The notes beneath the pieces are model-generated. The model was not told the DNA's origin, ran no database searches, and was given only the letters and a program-made list of their open reading frames with translations. A stretch of 64,000 nt of DNA from an uncultured Prevotellaceae bacterium (lineage in GTDB: Bacteria; Bacteroidota; Bacteroidia; Bacteroidales; Muribaculaceae), in assembly GCA_900317325.1 (NCBI GenBank), contig ONGE01000002.1, positions 124,001 to 188,000 of the forward strand. The letters run 5' to 3'. Shown one piece after another: positions 51,641 to 60,939 of this stretch (position 1 is the first letter of the stretch; every line of letters begins with the position of its first letter). A program made the translations under genes and the position numbers.

Positions 51641-53902
51641 TCAGAGGTAGGGGGCGGTGACGGACTGGAGGTTGTCGAGCATGGTGCGGGGGGTGCCCTG
51701 GAAGACGATGGTGCCGCCCAGGTCGCCGGCGCCGGGGCCGAGTTCGATGACATAGTCGGCGGCCTTGATGACGTCGGTGTTGTGCTCGATGACATAGACC
51801 GTGTTGCCCATCTCTACCATCTGCTCGAACAGGTCGATGAGGTGTCGCACGTCCTTGAGGTGGAGGCCGTCGGTGGGCTCGTCGATGACAAACACACCGC
51901 GCTGGCCGCCCGATTCAAGGGGCATGGTATACTGCTTGAGGCAGGAAGCCATCTTGAGACGCTGCAGCTCGCCGCCCGACAGGGTGCTCAGGGCCTGGTT
52001 GAGGTGCAGGTAATGCAGACCGACGTCCATCATGGGCTTGAGTTTCTCCTCGATGACAGTGCCCTTGAAGAACTCGCTGGCGCGACGCACCGACAGGTCC
52101 ATCACCTCGGCAATGTTCTTGCCGTCGACGGTATATTGCAGGGCCTCGCGGCTGTAGCGCAGGCCGTGGCAAGCCTCGCAGGTGGTCTCGATATTGTCCA
52201 TGAAGGCCATCTCGGCGATGACCACACCCTTGCCGCCGCACACGGGGCAGCCGCCCTTGCCGTTGAAGGTGAAATACTGCTCCTTGATTTTGTGGGCCTT
52301 AGCAAAGCGCTTGCGGATGTCCGGGGCAACGTCCATATAGGTCGCCGGGGTGGAGCGCAGGCTCACGCCGATGTTCTTCTGGCTGATATAGACCACGTCG
52401 CCGTGTTCGCGGCGGAAGCACTCCATGAGCGAACTCTTGCCCGATCCAGCCACACCGGCGATGGCGACAAAAGCGCCCATCGGCAGGTCGATGGAAATGT
52501 CCTTGAGGTTGTGCAGCACGGCATGGCGCAACGGGAAGGTCTCGCCCACGGGACGCGGCTCGGCCTTGAAATCGCCGTGCTGACTCAGCATCTGGCCCGT
52601 GCTGGTGCCGCTGTGCAGCAACTGCTGGTAGTTGCCCTCGAAGATGATGCGGCCGCCCTCGCTACCCGGCCCGGGGCCCAGGTCAACGATGTGGTCGGCG
52701 ATGCCGATCATCTCGCGGTGATGTTCGACGAGCAGCACGGTGTTGCCCGCGTCGCGCAAGCGCCGCAACGAGTGCTTCATCTTCTCGATATCGTGGTCGT
52801 GGAGGCCCGTACTGGGTTCGTCGAGGATATAGAGCACATCGGCCAGCGACGAGTTGATGTATTTGGCGATTTTACAACGCTGGGCCTCGCCGCCCGAGAG
52901 TGTACCCACGGCGCGCTCCAGGCTCAGGTAACCCAAGCCGATTTCCTCGAGGGCCGTCAAGCGGGCGCTGATGGCCTGCTTGAGGTCCACGGCCAGCGGT
53001 GCCGTGAGGGCCTTGACCCACTCGTTGAGGCGCGTGATGGACATGGCGCAGGCATCGGCGATGTTGATGCCCTCGATCTTGCACGAGAGCACGCGGGGGC
53101 TCAGGCGCGTGCCGTGGCAGTCGGGGCAGGTGCCCATGTTGAGCATCGGGTTGAGCACGGCGGCGTGCAACAAGCCCTCCTCGCTGTTGATGATGCTGCG
53201 GTACATGCGCGGAATGATGCCCTCGTATTTGGCCGATTTCGGCCAGTTGGCAGGGGGATTCTTGAGGCGGATTTGAGGGCTGTTGAGGAACAAGTCGAGT
53301 TCCTCGGGGCTGTAGTCGCGGATTTTCTTGTCCAGGTCGAACAGGCCGCTGTGGGCGTAGCGTATCCAGCGCCAGCCACCCTTGCCGAAGGCGATATAGT
53401 GAATCGTGTCCTCGTCGTTGAGGCTCTTGTCAAAATCGACCAGCTTGTGGATGTCCAACTCGCGGATTTCGCCCAGACCCGAGCAGCGCGGACAGCTGCC
53501 CTCGGGGTGGTTGAAGCTGAACGACTCGGCATAGCCCACAAAGGGCTGGCCCACGCGCGAGAACAGCAGGCGCAGCAGGGCGGCGATGTCGGTATAGGTC
53601 GCCACGGTCGAACGCGAGTTCTGGGCGGGCTTCTTCTGGTCGATGACGATGGCGATGGGCAGGTTCTCGATGGCATCCACGTGGGGACGGCCATACTTGG
53701 GCAGGTATTGCTGCACGAACGACGGGAAGGTATCGTTCAGTTCCCGGCGCGACTTGGCGGCGATGGTGTCGAGCACGAGCGAACTCTTGCCTGAGCCCGA
53801 TACGCCCGTGAAAACCGTGATCTGATGCTTGGGAATCTCCAGAGAAACGTCCTTGAGGTTGTTTTCCCGGGCTCCCTTGATGATGATTTTGTCGCTGTTC
53901 AT
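51641..53902 (-). CDS. UvrA-like ABC ATPase, short form
   Basis: 753 residues, far shorter than UvrA (about 940). Two ABC cassettes: Walker A TGVSGSGKSSLVLD (residue 33) and AGVAGSGKSSLMEC (near 484); signatures TLSGGEAQRCKIAKYI and TLSGGELQRLKMASCL; Walker B VLYILDEPSTGLHDHD and VFVIDEPTDGLH. Zinc Cys pairs CPRCSGLGEI, CPDCHGTRLS, CPVCGGKGVV and CEACHG are kept. The UvrB-interaction domain seems missing, as in UvrA2/DrrC-type proteins linked to drug self-resistance or DNA adduct tolerance. The start MNSDKIIIKG lies 10 bases after the tsaD stop. Confidence 0.87.
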   Translation of the reverse strand: MNSDKIIIKGARENNLKDVSLEIPKHQITVFTGVSGSGKSSLVLDTIAAKSRRELNDTFPSFVQQYLPKYGRPHVDAIENLPIAIVIDQKKPAQNSRSTVATYTDIAALLRLLFSRVGQPFVGYAESFSFNHPEGSCPRCSGLGEIRELDIHKLVDFDKSLNDEDTIHYIAFGKGGWRWIRYAHSGLFDLDKKIRDYSPEELDLFLNSPQIRLKNPPANWPKSAKYEGIIPRMYRSIINSEEGLLHAAVLNPMLNMGTCPDCHGTRLSPRVLSCKIEGINIADACAMSITRLNEWVKALTAPLAVDLKQAISARLTALEEIGLGYLSLERAVGTLSGGEAQRCKIAKYINSSLADVLYILDEPSTGLHDHDIEKMKHSLRRLRDAGNTVLLVEHHREMIGIADHIVDLGPGPGSEGGRIIFEGNYQQLLHSGTSTGQMLSQHGDFKAEPRPVGETFPLRHAVLHNLKDISIDLPMGAFVAIAGVAGSGKSSLMECFRREHGDVVYISQKNIGVSLRSTPATYMDVAPDIRKRFAKAHKIKEQYFTFNGKGGCPVCGGKGVVIAEMAFMDNIETTCEACHGLRYSREALQYTVDGKNIAEVMDLSVRRASEFFKGTVIEEKLKPMMDVGLHYLHLNQALSTLSGGELQRLKMASCLKQYTMPLESGGQRGVFVIDEPTDGLHLKDVRHLIDLFEQMVEMGNTVYVIEHNTDVIKAADYVIELGPGAGDLGGTIVFQGTPRTMLDNLQSVTAPYL

Positions 53903-53912
53903 GCCGTCTTGA

Positions 53913-54929
53913 TCAAATGACAACGCGCTGGAAAGGCGGCGCCGTGATGTCGCAAAAATCCTTGTCCAGATACTTGTAGTGGCCCGCAATGGCAATCATC
54001 GCGGCATTGTCGGTCGTGAATACGCGCTTGGGGATGAAAGCCTTGAGGCGATGACGGCGGGCATAGTCCTCGACTGCGGCACGCATGCCGCTGTTGGCCG
54101 ACACACCGCCGCCGATGGCGATGGTCTTGATGCCCGTGTCCTTGATGGCCTTGCCGAACTTGTCCATCAGGATCTCGATAATCGTGCGCTGCAACGAGGC
54201 GGCCAGGTCGGCCTTGTTCTCCTCGATAAAGGCAGGATTCTCCTTGAGGGCGTCGCGCAGGGTGTAAAGGAAAGAGGTCTTCAGGCCGCTGAAGCTGTAA
54301 TTGTAACCGTCGACATGGGGCTTGGCGAACTTGAACGCCTTGGCATTGCCCTCGGCAGCCAGACGGTCGACCACGGGGCCGCCGGGATAGGGCAAGCCCA
54401 TCACCTTGGCACACTTGTCGAACGCCTCGCCGGCTGCATCGTCGATGGTCTGCCCCAGCACCTCCATGTCGCGCGGCGAGTTCACCTTGATGATCTGGGA
54501 ATTGCCGCCGCTGATGAGCAGGCACAGGTAAGGGAAGTCGGGCACCTCGGCGTCAGAGGTCTCCTTGACGAAGTGCGAGAGCACATGGCCATGCAGGTGG
54601 TTCACATCAACCAGCGGGATGTCGAGCGCCAGGGCCAACCCCTTGGCAAACGAAGTGCCCACATGGAGCGACCCCGGCAGACCGGGCCCACGCGTGAAGG
54701 CGATGGCATCGATGTCCTTGCGGTCGATGCCCGCCTGGCGGATGGCCTCGCTGACGACGGGGACGATGTTCTGCTGATGGGCGCGTGACGCCAACTCAGG
54801 CACCACGCCACCATAGGCCTCGTGTACACGCTGGCTGGCAATGACGTTGCTCAGCAGCACCGTGTCACGCAAGACCGCTGCCGACGTGTCGTCACACGAC
54901 GACTCTATTCCTAATATCGTTACACTCAT
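53913..54929 (-). CDS. tsaD: tRNA N6-threonylcarbamoyladenosine transferase TsaD
   Basis: 338 residues. Forms t6A37 in ANN-decoding tRNAs. ASKHA fold with ILGIESSCDDTSAAVLRD, metal-binding His in NHLHGHVLSHFV, LLISGGNSQIIKVNS, and GGGVSANSGMRAAVED. Start at MSVTILGIESS; the in-frame extension upstream (LISLIGQIRLMGLIGPMG) is only the translation of a 9-mer repeat and crosses the promoter. The uvrA-like gene follows 10 bases later and is probably in the same transcript. Confidence 0.97.
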   Translation of the reverse strand: MSVTILGIESSCDDTSAAVLRDTVLLSNVIASQRVHEAYGGVVPELASRAHQQNIVPVVSEAIRQAGIDRKDIDAIAFTRGPGLPGSLHVGTSFAKGLALALDIPLVDVNHLHGHVLSHFVKETSDAEVPDFPYLCLLISGGNSQIIKVNSPRDMEVLGQTIDDAAGEAFDKCAKVMGLPYPGGPVVDRLAAEGNAKAFKFAKPHVDGYNYSFSGLKTSFLYTLRDALKENPAFIEENKADLAASLQRTIIEILMDKFGKAIKDTGIKTIAIGGGVSANSGMRAAVEDYARRHRLKAFIPKRVFTTDNAAMIAIAGHYKYLDKDFCDITAPPFQRVVI

Positions 54930-54938
54930 TGTTTTTCT

Positions 54939-55001
54939 CCATTTTCCCATTGGCCCAATCAGTCCCATTAGTCTAATTTGACCAATTAAACTAATCAGCC
55001 C
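54939..55001 (-). repeat. 9-mer array in the tsaD leader
   Basis: On the coding strand about seven to eight nonamers of the ATTGGNCTR type, for example ATGGGGCTG, ATTAGTTTA, ATTGGTCAA, ATTAGACTA, ATGGGACTG, ATTGGGCCA, ATGGGAAAA. Edges are approximate. Confidence 0.75.
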
Positions 55002-55013
55002 CATTTGCGGCTG

Positions 55014-55021
55014 CAAAGGTA
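55014..55021 (-). promoter_or_regulatory. tsaD promoter -7 box
   Basis: TACCTTTG on the minus strand, giving a leader of about 75 bases that is almost all 9-mer repeat. Confidence 0.6.
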
Positions 55022-55032
55022 GTCATTTTTTC

Positions 55033-56247
55033 TCAGAAACGGAAGCCGGCGGTGACCTCAAGGTTGCTGTAGCTGTTGTAGAAGCTGTGGTTCACACTCT
55101 GGTACCAGTGGCCCTCGTGGCTGAAGGTGAGTGCATAGAAGAAGTTGCCGGCCGTGCGGACAAGGGCCATGCGCCCGTTGAGGTTGGTGGACAGCAGCGA
55201 CCTCTTCCCGTCGATGGAGTTGGGGAAACTGTGGCGGTAACCGACGCTGGGGACGGCGGTAACGTTAAAGAGCCATCCGTGGTGGAAAACCCAACTGTAG
55301 CCATAACCGATCATCACCCCGAAGTCGCGGTAACGGAAACGGTAATCGGTCACCTTATTGGGCAGGTAAACCAACAGGGTTTGGTCCATCAAGGTCATGT
55401 CCATGACCACATCCTGGTGGCTCAGGTAGATGCCCGCCATCAGCGAGCCGGCACTGCGCTTCTGGTACTTGGAGAAGCAATAGGCCGCTGCCTGGGAGTA
55501 GTGTGTGTGGTTGAAGATGTAGTAGGCATCGAGTCCGTAGCCCTCTCGCGTGAGCCCGTAGAACAGTTCTGAGCCCATCCACTTCCCGAGTCGGTGAATA
55601 TGCACCGAACTCTGGTCATTCTTGCGATAGTAGCCCTCGATGAAAATGCGTGACGTGGTGAATGAGAACTGCAGCCGGCGGTTGTGGATGAACCTCCCCG
55701 CAAGCAGATCTCGGGCATTGATCATGTAGGTGAAACTGAGTCCCATACCACTGATGTGGAAACCGAACAATGACGTGACATCGCTGTTGAGTTGAACGGG
55801 GGCTTCCCACTTTCCCAAATGCCCCGAGTAAAAGTCCAGCCAGTTGCTGTTCTTGAGCATGACCTTGAACTTCTTTTTGCCCCTGCCCGGATTGACGACA
55901 TAAGCGGTGTCATAGTAATTGAGCGCATGGTTGAGCCATCGGTAAACCTTGACGCCGAAATCCACGGCTGGAGGATAGACAATCGATGAGTCGTTGATGC
56001 TCCATCCGCGGCGAAAGACAAGGTGTTCCCACCTGTTGCGCTGTTCAATGTCAACAGCATTCTCCTTCAAGGCATCCAGGTTAGCCTGGACACTGTCGAG
56101 CCCTGCCTCGATGTTCTTGATCTTGAGGTCGATGCTGTCTTGCCAAGCGGGGGTGAATATGCTGTCAGGATGCCACACCGTTGTTGAACTCCACGCCAGA
56201 GCGGCCGTGAGTGTCATCAACAATGATATGGTCCATCGCTTCATCAT
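55033..56247 (-). CDS. DUF4421 family outer-membrane-like protein
   Basis: 404 residues. Signal MMKRWTISLLMTLTAALAWS. Body matches DUF4421: HALNYYDTAYVVNPGRGKKK, then LKNSNWLDFYSGHLGKWEAP, SDVTSLFGFHISGMGLSFTY and RIFIEGYYRKNDQ, ending in VTAGFRF with a C-terminal Phe, as in outer-membrane beta-barrels. Its ATG overlaps the TGA of the TamB-like gene, so the two are translationally coupled. It may be an outer-membrane partner of that protein, which is inference from position only. Confidence 0.85.
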   Translation of the reverse strand: MMKRWTISLLMTLTAALAWSSTTVWHPDSIFTPAWQDSIDLKIKNIEAGLDSVQANLDALKENAVDIEQRNRWEHLVFRRGWSINDSSIVYPPAVDFGVKVYRWLNHALNYYDTAYVVNPGRGKKKFKVMLKNSNWLDFYSGHLGKWEAPVQLNSDVTSLFGFHISGMGLSFTYMINARDLLAGRFIHNRRLQFSFTTSRIFIEGYYRKNDQSSVHIHRLGKWMGSELFYGLTREGYGLDAYYIFNHTHYSQAAAYCFSKYQKRSAGSLMAGIYLSHQDVVMDMTLMDQTLLVYLPNKVTDYRFRYRDFGVMIGYGYSWVFHHGWLFNVTAVPSVGYRHSFPNSIDGKRSLLSTNLNGRMALVRTAGNFFYALTFSHEGHWYQSVNHSFYNSYSNLEVTAGFRF

Positions 56248-59200
56248 TTGGTGGTCTCAGGGTTATCACGCTTTACCGACCTGAAGGTAACCATGTTCAC
56301 CGGCTGACGCACGGCACTGTCGGCAGGCGAGGGTGCCAATGGCTGACGCACGGGGATGGTGTCACGAGACGGGGCCAACTGTTCGGGAGCATCGGCTTGC
56401 TTGCGATGCGGCTTGTCGAAGTCGTGCTTCCACACGATGCCCACGCCTTGGGTGGTTTGTTGGTTATTGAGGGCGTTACGCAGATAGTTCTGGTCGTTGA
56501 AGTGGTTATAGGCCTTGAGCCTGAAGGTGCCCTTGGGATTGAGCAGATACTCCAGGTCAAAGTCACCGATGAAATTGGTGTTGGAGGGGTTATAGGTATT
56601 GTCGCGGTAGCCGAAGTTGCCGTTGAGCAACAGACGGTTGTTGAGCAACTGGCTGGAGAGCGCCACATCGACCTGGAGATCGGTGAAGTTCTTATCGGCG
56701 CGCACATTGGGGGCAATGGACAGATTCTCGGACATCTTGCCCAGAATGTTGCTCAGCTGTCCCGCGATGGTTGACGAAGCCACCGAGGTGAGAAGCTCGT
56801 TCTGGTTGCCGTTTACGTCCATGTAGTCGGGCGTGTAGAAGCGGTTGAGGGCCAGCAAATAGATGACCTGGCGGTTCATCATGTCATCGGTGCTGATGAT
56901 GCTCTTGACCTTGCGGGCCGACTCGGCGGTGAGTGACGGGAACTCCAAGTCAAACGAGATTTCGGGCTGCGAGATGATGCCCTTGGCACGCAACAGGGCG
57001 AGAACCGGCACATTGGTGCGATTCAGAGGATCGTCCATAAAGGATTTGTCCAGTTCCTCGAGGTTGGCATTGACCGAATAGGCCGCTTCAAGATCCAGCA
57101 CGGCGGCATAGGGGTCGCCCTGGAAACTGATGCTGCTGCCGTCACGAATGGTGAAATCCTTGATGATGACGTCCTGCAAGGTGAAATTATAGGTACCCTT
57201 GTCCAGAGTGTATTTGCCATAGGTCTCCAGCTCGCCGTTGTTGTTGTAGGTCATGCGCATGTGGCCGCTGCCGGTGGCCTTGATGCGGTCACCGCCCACG
57301 GGGTCCATCACGACGGTGAGGGCCACATCGGGCGTGATGTCACCCTGCAAGTCGATGTTATAGGCGCTGGGCTCGGAATTCTCTTCCTGCTGCACCTGCC
57401 GCTTGAGCTGGCTCAGCACCAGGTCCACCGAGTCCACTTCCTGATGGGTCACGGGCTCGTCCTTGGCATCACGGTCGCGGAAGGTGATGAAATTATAGTT
57501 GTCGGCCTGCTCGGTGTCGCTCATGACAAAGGTGAACTTGCTGCGCGGGGCCGAGGTCATGTTCACCCTGATGTTGACAATGCCCGGGCCGCCATCCACA
57601 AAGCAGGAACCGTTGCCGTAGATGGTGCCGTACCAATCGGGATTGATCGACGGATTGGTGTCATAGCTCAAGAAGTTTCGGGCATCGGTGATCGCGAAGT
57701 TGAACTCGGGACGGTGGAAGGCATCGTGCTTGAGCCATCCGCCCAACTTGGCCTCGTGACCCTCGCGATCGTGAATGGGAATGTCGCTGAACTCGATGTA
57801 GTCGGGAATGATGTGGATGGGCACGTTCGAGGCCGTGTAGTAGCAGTTCACATAGTCCAGGAAGAAGCGTATCGAGTCGGCCACGATATCGCCCTCGAGG
57901 TTGATGGTGTGGAAATTACCGAACAATATCGCCTTGCCCGACATCTCGCCCTCGACATCGCTTGTGAAGGCCTCCATATAGGGTTTGAGGAACGACACGT
58001 TGGCATGGTCGGTGTCAAACTCGATGTACAGCGAGTCATCGGCCACATAGATGCCGCCGTCGAGCTGGCTGACGCGGCCGTTGGGCTGGGAAATGTCACC
58101 GCTCACGAGGATACCCTTTGATGCATTGTCATACTCGACCTTGATGTCCAGGTCGCCCATGACGGCACTGTTATAGGAAATGTTCTTGATGGCAAAACTG
58201 GGGGTGTAAACCTTGGGGTTGCCCGAGAGCAGGTCGCTCGCATAGACCTTGGTCGTGGCACGTCCGCCGAAGTCCACATGGTCGATGGCCAGGGTCTCGA
58301 AGACATAGTCCAGATTCACATCGTTCAATTCCAGGCACAACTCGTCGTCGGGGTCGTGCGACACCTTGCCATTGACGTGGATGTACTGCTCATCGCGACC
58401 GCCCGACAGATTCTCGACAGTGATTACGCCTTGATCGATACCCACATGGCCCTTGTCCACCTGCCAAATCGTGTCGTTGAAGACCAGCTGCGAGGGGTGA
58501 AGGTCGATATCGGCCCTGAGGCCTCCGTTCTCGCCACGGTCGATCAGGCCCGACAGGTTCAAGTTGCCGTGGAAGTCCCTGTCAAGGGGCATACGCCAAG
58601 CCAGGTTGGCGTCGATGCGGTTGTCCTGACCGCTGGCATCCAAGTTGAGGTCGATCATGCCATTCTTGGCCGGATAACGCGACTGGGCGTTGAGCGTCAC
58701 CCTGTTGGTGACACTGTCAAGTTCAACAAGCAGGCGGGTCTGCTCGATGACCTTGTTGCTGCCTTGCACAATCAGCGGCGCATTGACCACCAGATTGAAT
58801 GTCGTGTCCACCTCACTCAAGTTACCCTCGATAACGGTGCGATAGGCCAACTTGAACGGCAGGTTGAGCATCTCGTGCAGGGCATCGTCAGGATTAATGA
58901 CCAGATCGAGACTCACGTTATTGGGGACACCGCCATGGCTGTAATCGGCATAGTCGCCGAAGTATTGCGGGAACGCACTGGCAAGCATGTGCTTGACGGT
59001 GGGCACTATCGTCTTGAAGTCGTACTGACCGGACACATAGCCGTTGATGTGGTCGCTCTCGATGCTGATGACCTTGTCATCGTCATTGCTGTCGGCATTC
59101 AGTTGAAGGGTATTGAACCTCAAACCCTTGCCCTGGGAATCGGTCAACGCGAAGTCATTGACCTCGATATGGCCCGAGACATTGTCCAGCGAGTTGCCCC

Positions 59201-60869
59201 AGAACGAGGCCGTCGCTGTGGCCGACATGCGGTGATTGGGATACTTGCGGGTAATGCCCAAGTTGGCCAGATTCAATCCGCTGGTCGAGAGATTCACATC
59301 GTAGTTGGAGTTGACGCCGTCGAGCACGGCCGTACCATTGACGTTGATAGAGCCGTTCGGGTCATTCATCGCCAACTTGCCCGTGAAAGTGTTGCCCTGC
59401 TTGTCAACATCGGCGGTGATGTCGTGATAGCGGGCACCCTTGAAATCGACAAAGGGGATGTGACCCTGCAGGTGTCCTGACACGTCATTGCCGCGAATCA
59501 GGGCATCGACCTGGGCATCAATGGCCACCTGATCCACAAGGTTGCGCTTGTCGAGAAGCGTTCCCAAGCCCAGCCCGTCGGTTTTGACGTGGCCCGTGAA
59601 GCGATTCGCTCCCGGCTGATGGGCCAGGGTGCCGTTCAGGTCGGCATTGCCCAGTGACGTCCCTACCCTGCCGTTGAAACTCAGGTTGCTAAGAGTGTTA
59701 TGCAGTTCACCGTCCACCTTCACGTTGCCGCAGCGGGTGATCAGGTTACGCGCCTGGGGCGACAAACCCGGAACAAGATTCATGAATTGAGCCAACTTGC
59801 CCGAGGTCACGTCCAGATTGACACGGTCAAGGTCCAGAGCGTGATACCCGCCGGACGATGGCAGCACCAAGCCGCCATGGGCGTTGAGCGACAGCGTGCC
59901 CTCATTGTCATGGACACTCAAGACAGGCACATCGATGCGGTTCCCGTCACGAACCACAGTCGTGGCAATGCGCAAGGGCATGTTCAGGGGCTTGAGTTGA
60001 GGAGCCAGAGCAGCGAAATCCGACGGTGTGACGGTGCTGCCCTGCGTGCTCACGCACAACGGCATATTCGGCAACTCACTGCCCAGGTTCTTGAGCGATG
60101 AATACTCCAGATGGATATCGTCGAGGCGGATGTCGCTGTTAGGCATCTGCAACTTGATGTCTTTCACGTCAAGAGCATTGTCGGTGATGTGCACATTGGT
60201 GGACAAGCGCTTGAGCGACAAGCCGCTGCCCTCATCAAACGAGAGGCGCTTCACGCGGATGTCAAAGTCGTTGTTCTTGAGTTGGGGCAACGTCAAGTCG
60301 GCACGCAGGTTTCTCACAGCCAAGTGGTTGGGATCCAAGCGGCCGGGTTTGCACGGTTGGTCCAGCACGTCATAGGTGAGGGCCGACTGGCGCACCACCA
60401 CCGTCTTGACCTGCACGTCGAACGGCTTGGGCGGCTTGTCGTCCTTGGGCTTGAAGGCGTCGATGATGAACTGCATGTTGGTGGGGCTGTCCTTGTCGGG
60501 ACGGGTCACATGGCCCGACAGACCGATGATTTCGCCATAAGTGACCACGATGCGGTGGTCGGCAATCAGCTCCTTGAGATTGATGCCGGCACCGATCTTG
60601 CCTATGGTCAGCAGCGAATCGCCCTGCTGGTCCTTGATGAGCACCTCCTTCAGTTCCAGCTGGTTGAAAGGCGAAATCGACATCGAGCCGATATCTACCT
60701 GGGTGTTCAGGTATTCACCCAGGGCTTTCTCACCCGCTGTGCACAAGCGCTCTTGCACCGGGGGCAACAGCAACAACAGATAAGCCAGGGCAAACAAGGC
60801 AACAACAGTCACCAGTGCGGTCACCACCACACTGCGCAACACGTTATATATCCCCCTCGAGACGTTCAT
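56244..60869 (-). CDS. TamB-like translocation and assembly module protein (DUF490/AsmA-like)
   Basis: 1541 residues. One N-terminal membrane helix (VVVTALVTVVALFALAYLLL), a very long periplasmic beta-rich region (YhdP/AsmA/TamB repeats) and a C-terminal TamB domain with YGKYTLDKGTYNFTLQDVII, ISQPEISFDLEFPSL and GTFRLKAYNHFNDQNYLRNA. TamB-type proteins bridge inner and outer membranes and help move phospholipids or assemble outer-membrane proteins. It starts 70 bases after nadE, with no promoter box seen between, and is coupled to the DUF4421 gene. Confidence 0.92.
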   Translation of the reverse strand: MNVSRGIYNVLRSVVVTALVTVVALFALAYLLLLLPPVQERLCTAGEKALGEYLNTQVDIGSMSISPFNQLELKEVLIKDQQGDSLLTIGKIGAGINLKELIADHRIVVTYGEIIGLSGHVTRPDKDSPTNMQFIIDAFKPKDDKPPKPFDVQVKTVVVRQSALTYDVLDQPCKPGRLDPNHLAVRNLRADLTLPQLKNNDFDIRVKRLSFDEGSGLSLKRLSTNVHITDNALDVKDIKLQMPNSDIRLDDIHLEYSSLKNLGSELPNMPLCVSTQGSTVTPSDFAALAPQLKPLNMPLRIATTVVRDGNRIDVPVLSVHDNEGTLSLNAHGGLVLPSSGGYHALDLDRVNLDVTSGKLAQFMNLVPGLSPQARNLITRCGNVKVDGELHNTLSNLSFNGRVGTSLGNADLNGTLAHQPGANRFTGHVKTDGLGLGTLLDKRNLVDQVAIDAQVDALIRGNDVSGHLQGHIPFVDFKGARYHDITADVDKQGNTFTGKLAMNDPNGSINVNGTAVLDGVNSNYDVNLSTSGLNLANLGITRKYPNHRMSATATASFWGNSLDNVSGHIEVNDFALTDSQGKGLRFNTLQLNADSNDDDKVISIESDHINGYVSGQYDFKTIVPTVKHMLASAFPQYFGDYADYSHGGVPNNVSLDLVINPDDALHEMLNLPFKLAYRTVIEGNLSEVDTTFNLVVNAPLIVQGSNKVIEQTRLLVELDSVTNRVTLNAQSRYPAKNGMIDLNLDASGQDNRIDANLAWRMPLDRDFHGNLNLSGLIDRGENGGLRADIDLHPSQLVFNDTIWQVDKGHVGIDQGVITVENLSGGRDEQYIHVNGKVSHDPDDELCLELNDVNLDYVFETLAIDHVDFGGRATTKVYASDLLSGNPKVYTPSFAIKNISYNSAVMGDLDIKVEYDNASKGILVSGDISQPNGRVSQLDGGIYVADDSLYIEFDTDHANVSFLKPYMEAFTSDVEGEMSGKAILFGNFHTINLEGDIVADSIRFFLDYVNCYYTASNVPIHIIPDYIEFSDIPIHDREGHEAKLGGWLKHDAFHRPEFNFAITDARNFLSYDTNPSINPDWYGTIYGNGSCFVDGGPGIVNIRVNMTSAPRSKFTFVMSDTEQADNYNFITFRDRDAKDEPVTHQEVDSVDLVLSQLKRQVQQEENSEPSAYNIDLQGDITPDVALTVVMDPVGGDRIKATGSGHMRMTYNNNGELETYGKYTLDKGTYNFTLQDVIIKDFTIRDGSSISFQGDPYAAVLDLEAAYSVNANLEELDKSFMDDPLNRTNVPVLALLRAKGIISQPEISFDLEFPSLTAESARKVKSIISTDDMMNRQVIYLLALNRFYTPDYMDVNGNQNELLTSVASSTIAGQLSNILGKMSENLSIAPNVRADKNFTDLQVDVALSSQLLNNRLLLNGNFGYRDNTYNPSNTNFIGDFDLEYLLNPKGTFRLKAYNHFNDQNYLRNALNNQQTTQGVGIVWKHDFDKPHRKQADAPEQLAPSRDTIPVRQPLAPSPADSAVRQPVNMVTFRSVKRDNPETTK

Positions 60870-60939
60870 TTCACTTGTTTATCGGCTCAACTGCAAATCC
60901 AATGCCACAACCGGCAGCAAGATGATAAAAATTGTTATT

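Noticed and set aside
51782-53794. 670-residue plus-strand frame opposite the uvrA-like gene
   Set aside because: Exactly antisense to two intact ABC cassettes; composition is Val/Ala/Gly/His-rich shadow sequence.
58278-59480. 400-residue plus-strand frame opposite the TamB-like gene
   Set aside because: Shadow of a long beta-rich gene; no start signal and no motif.
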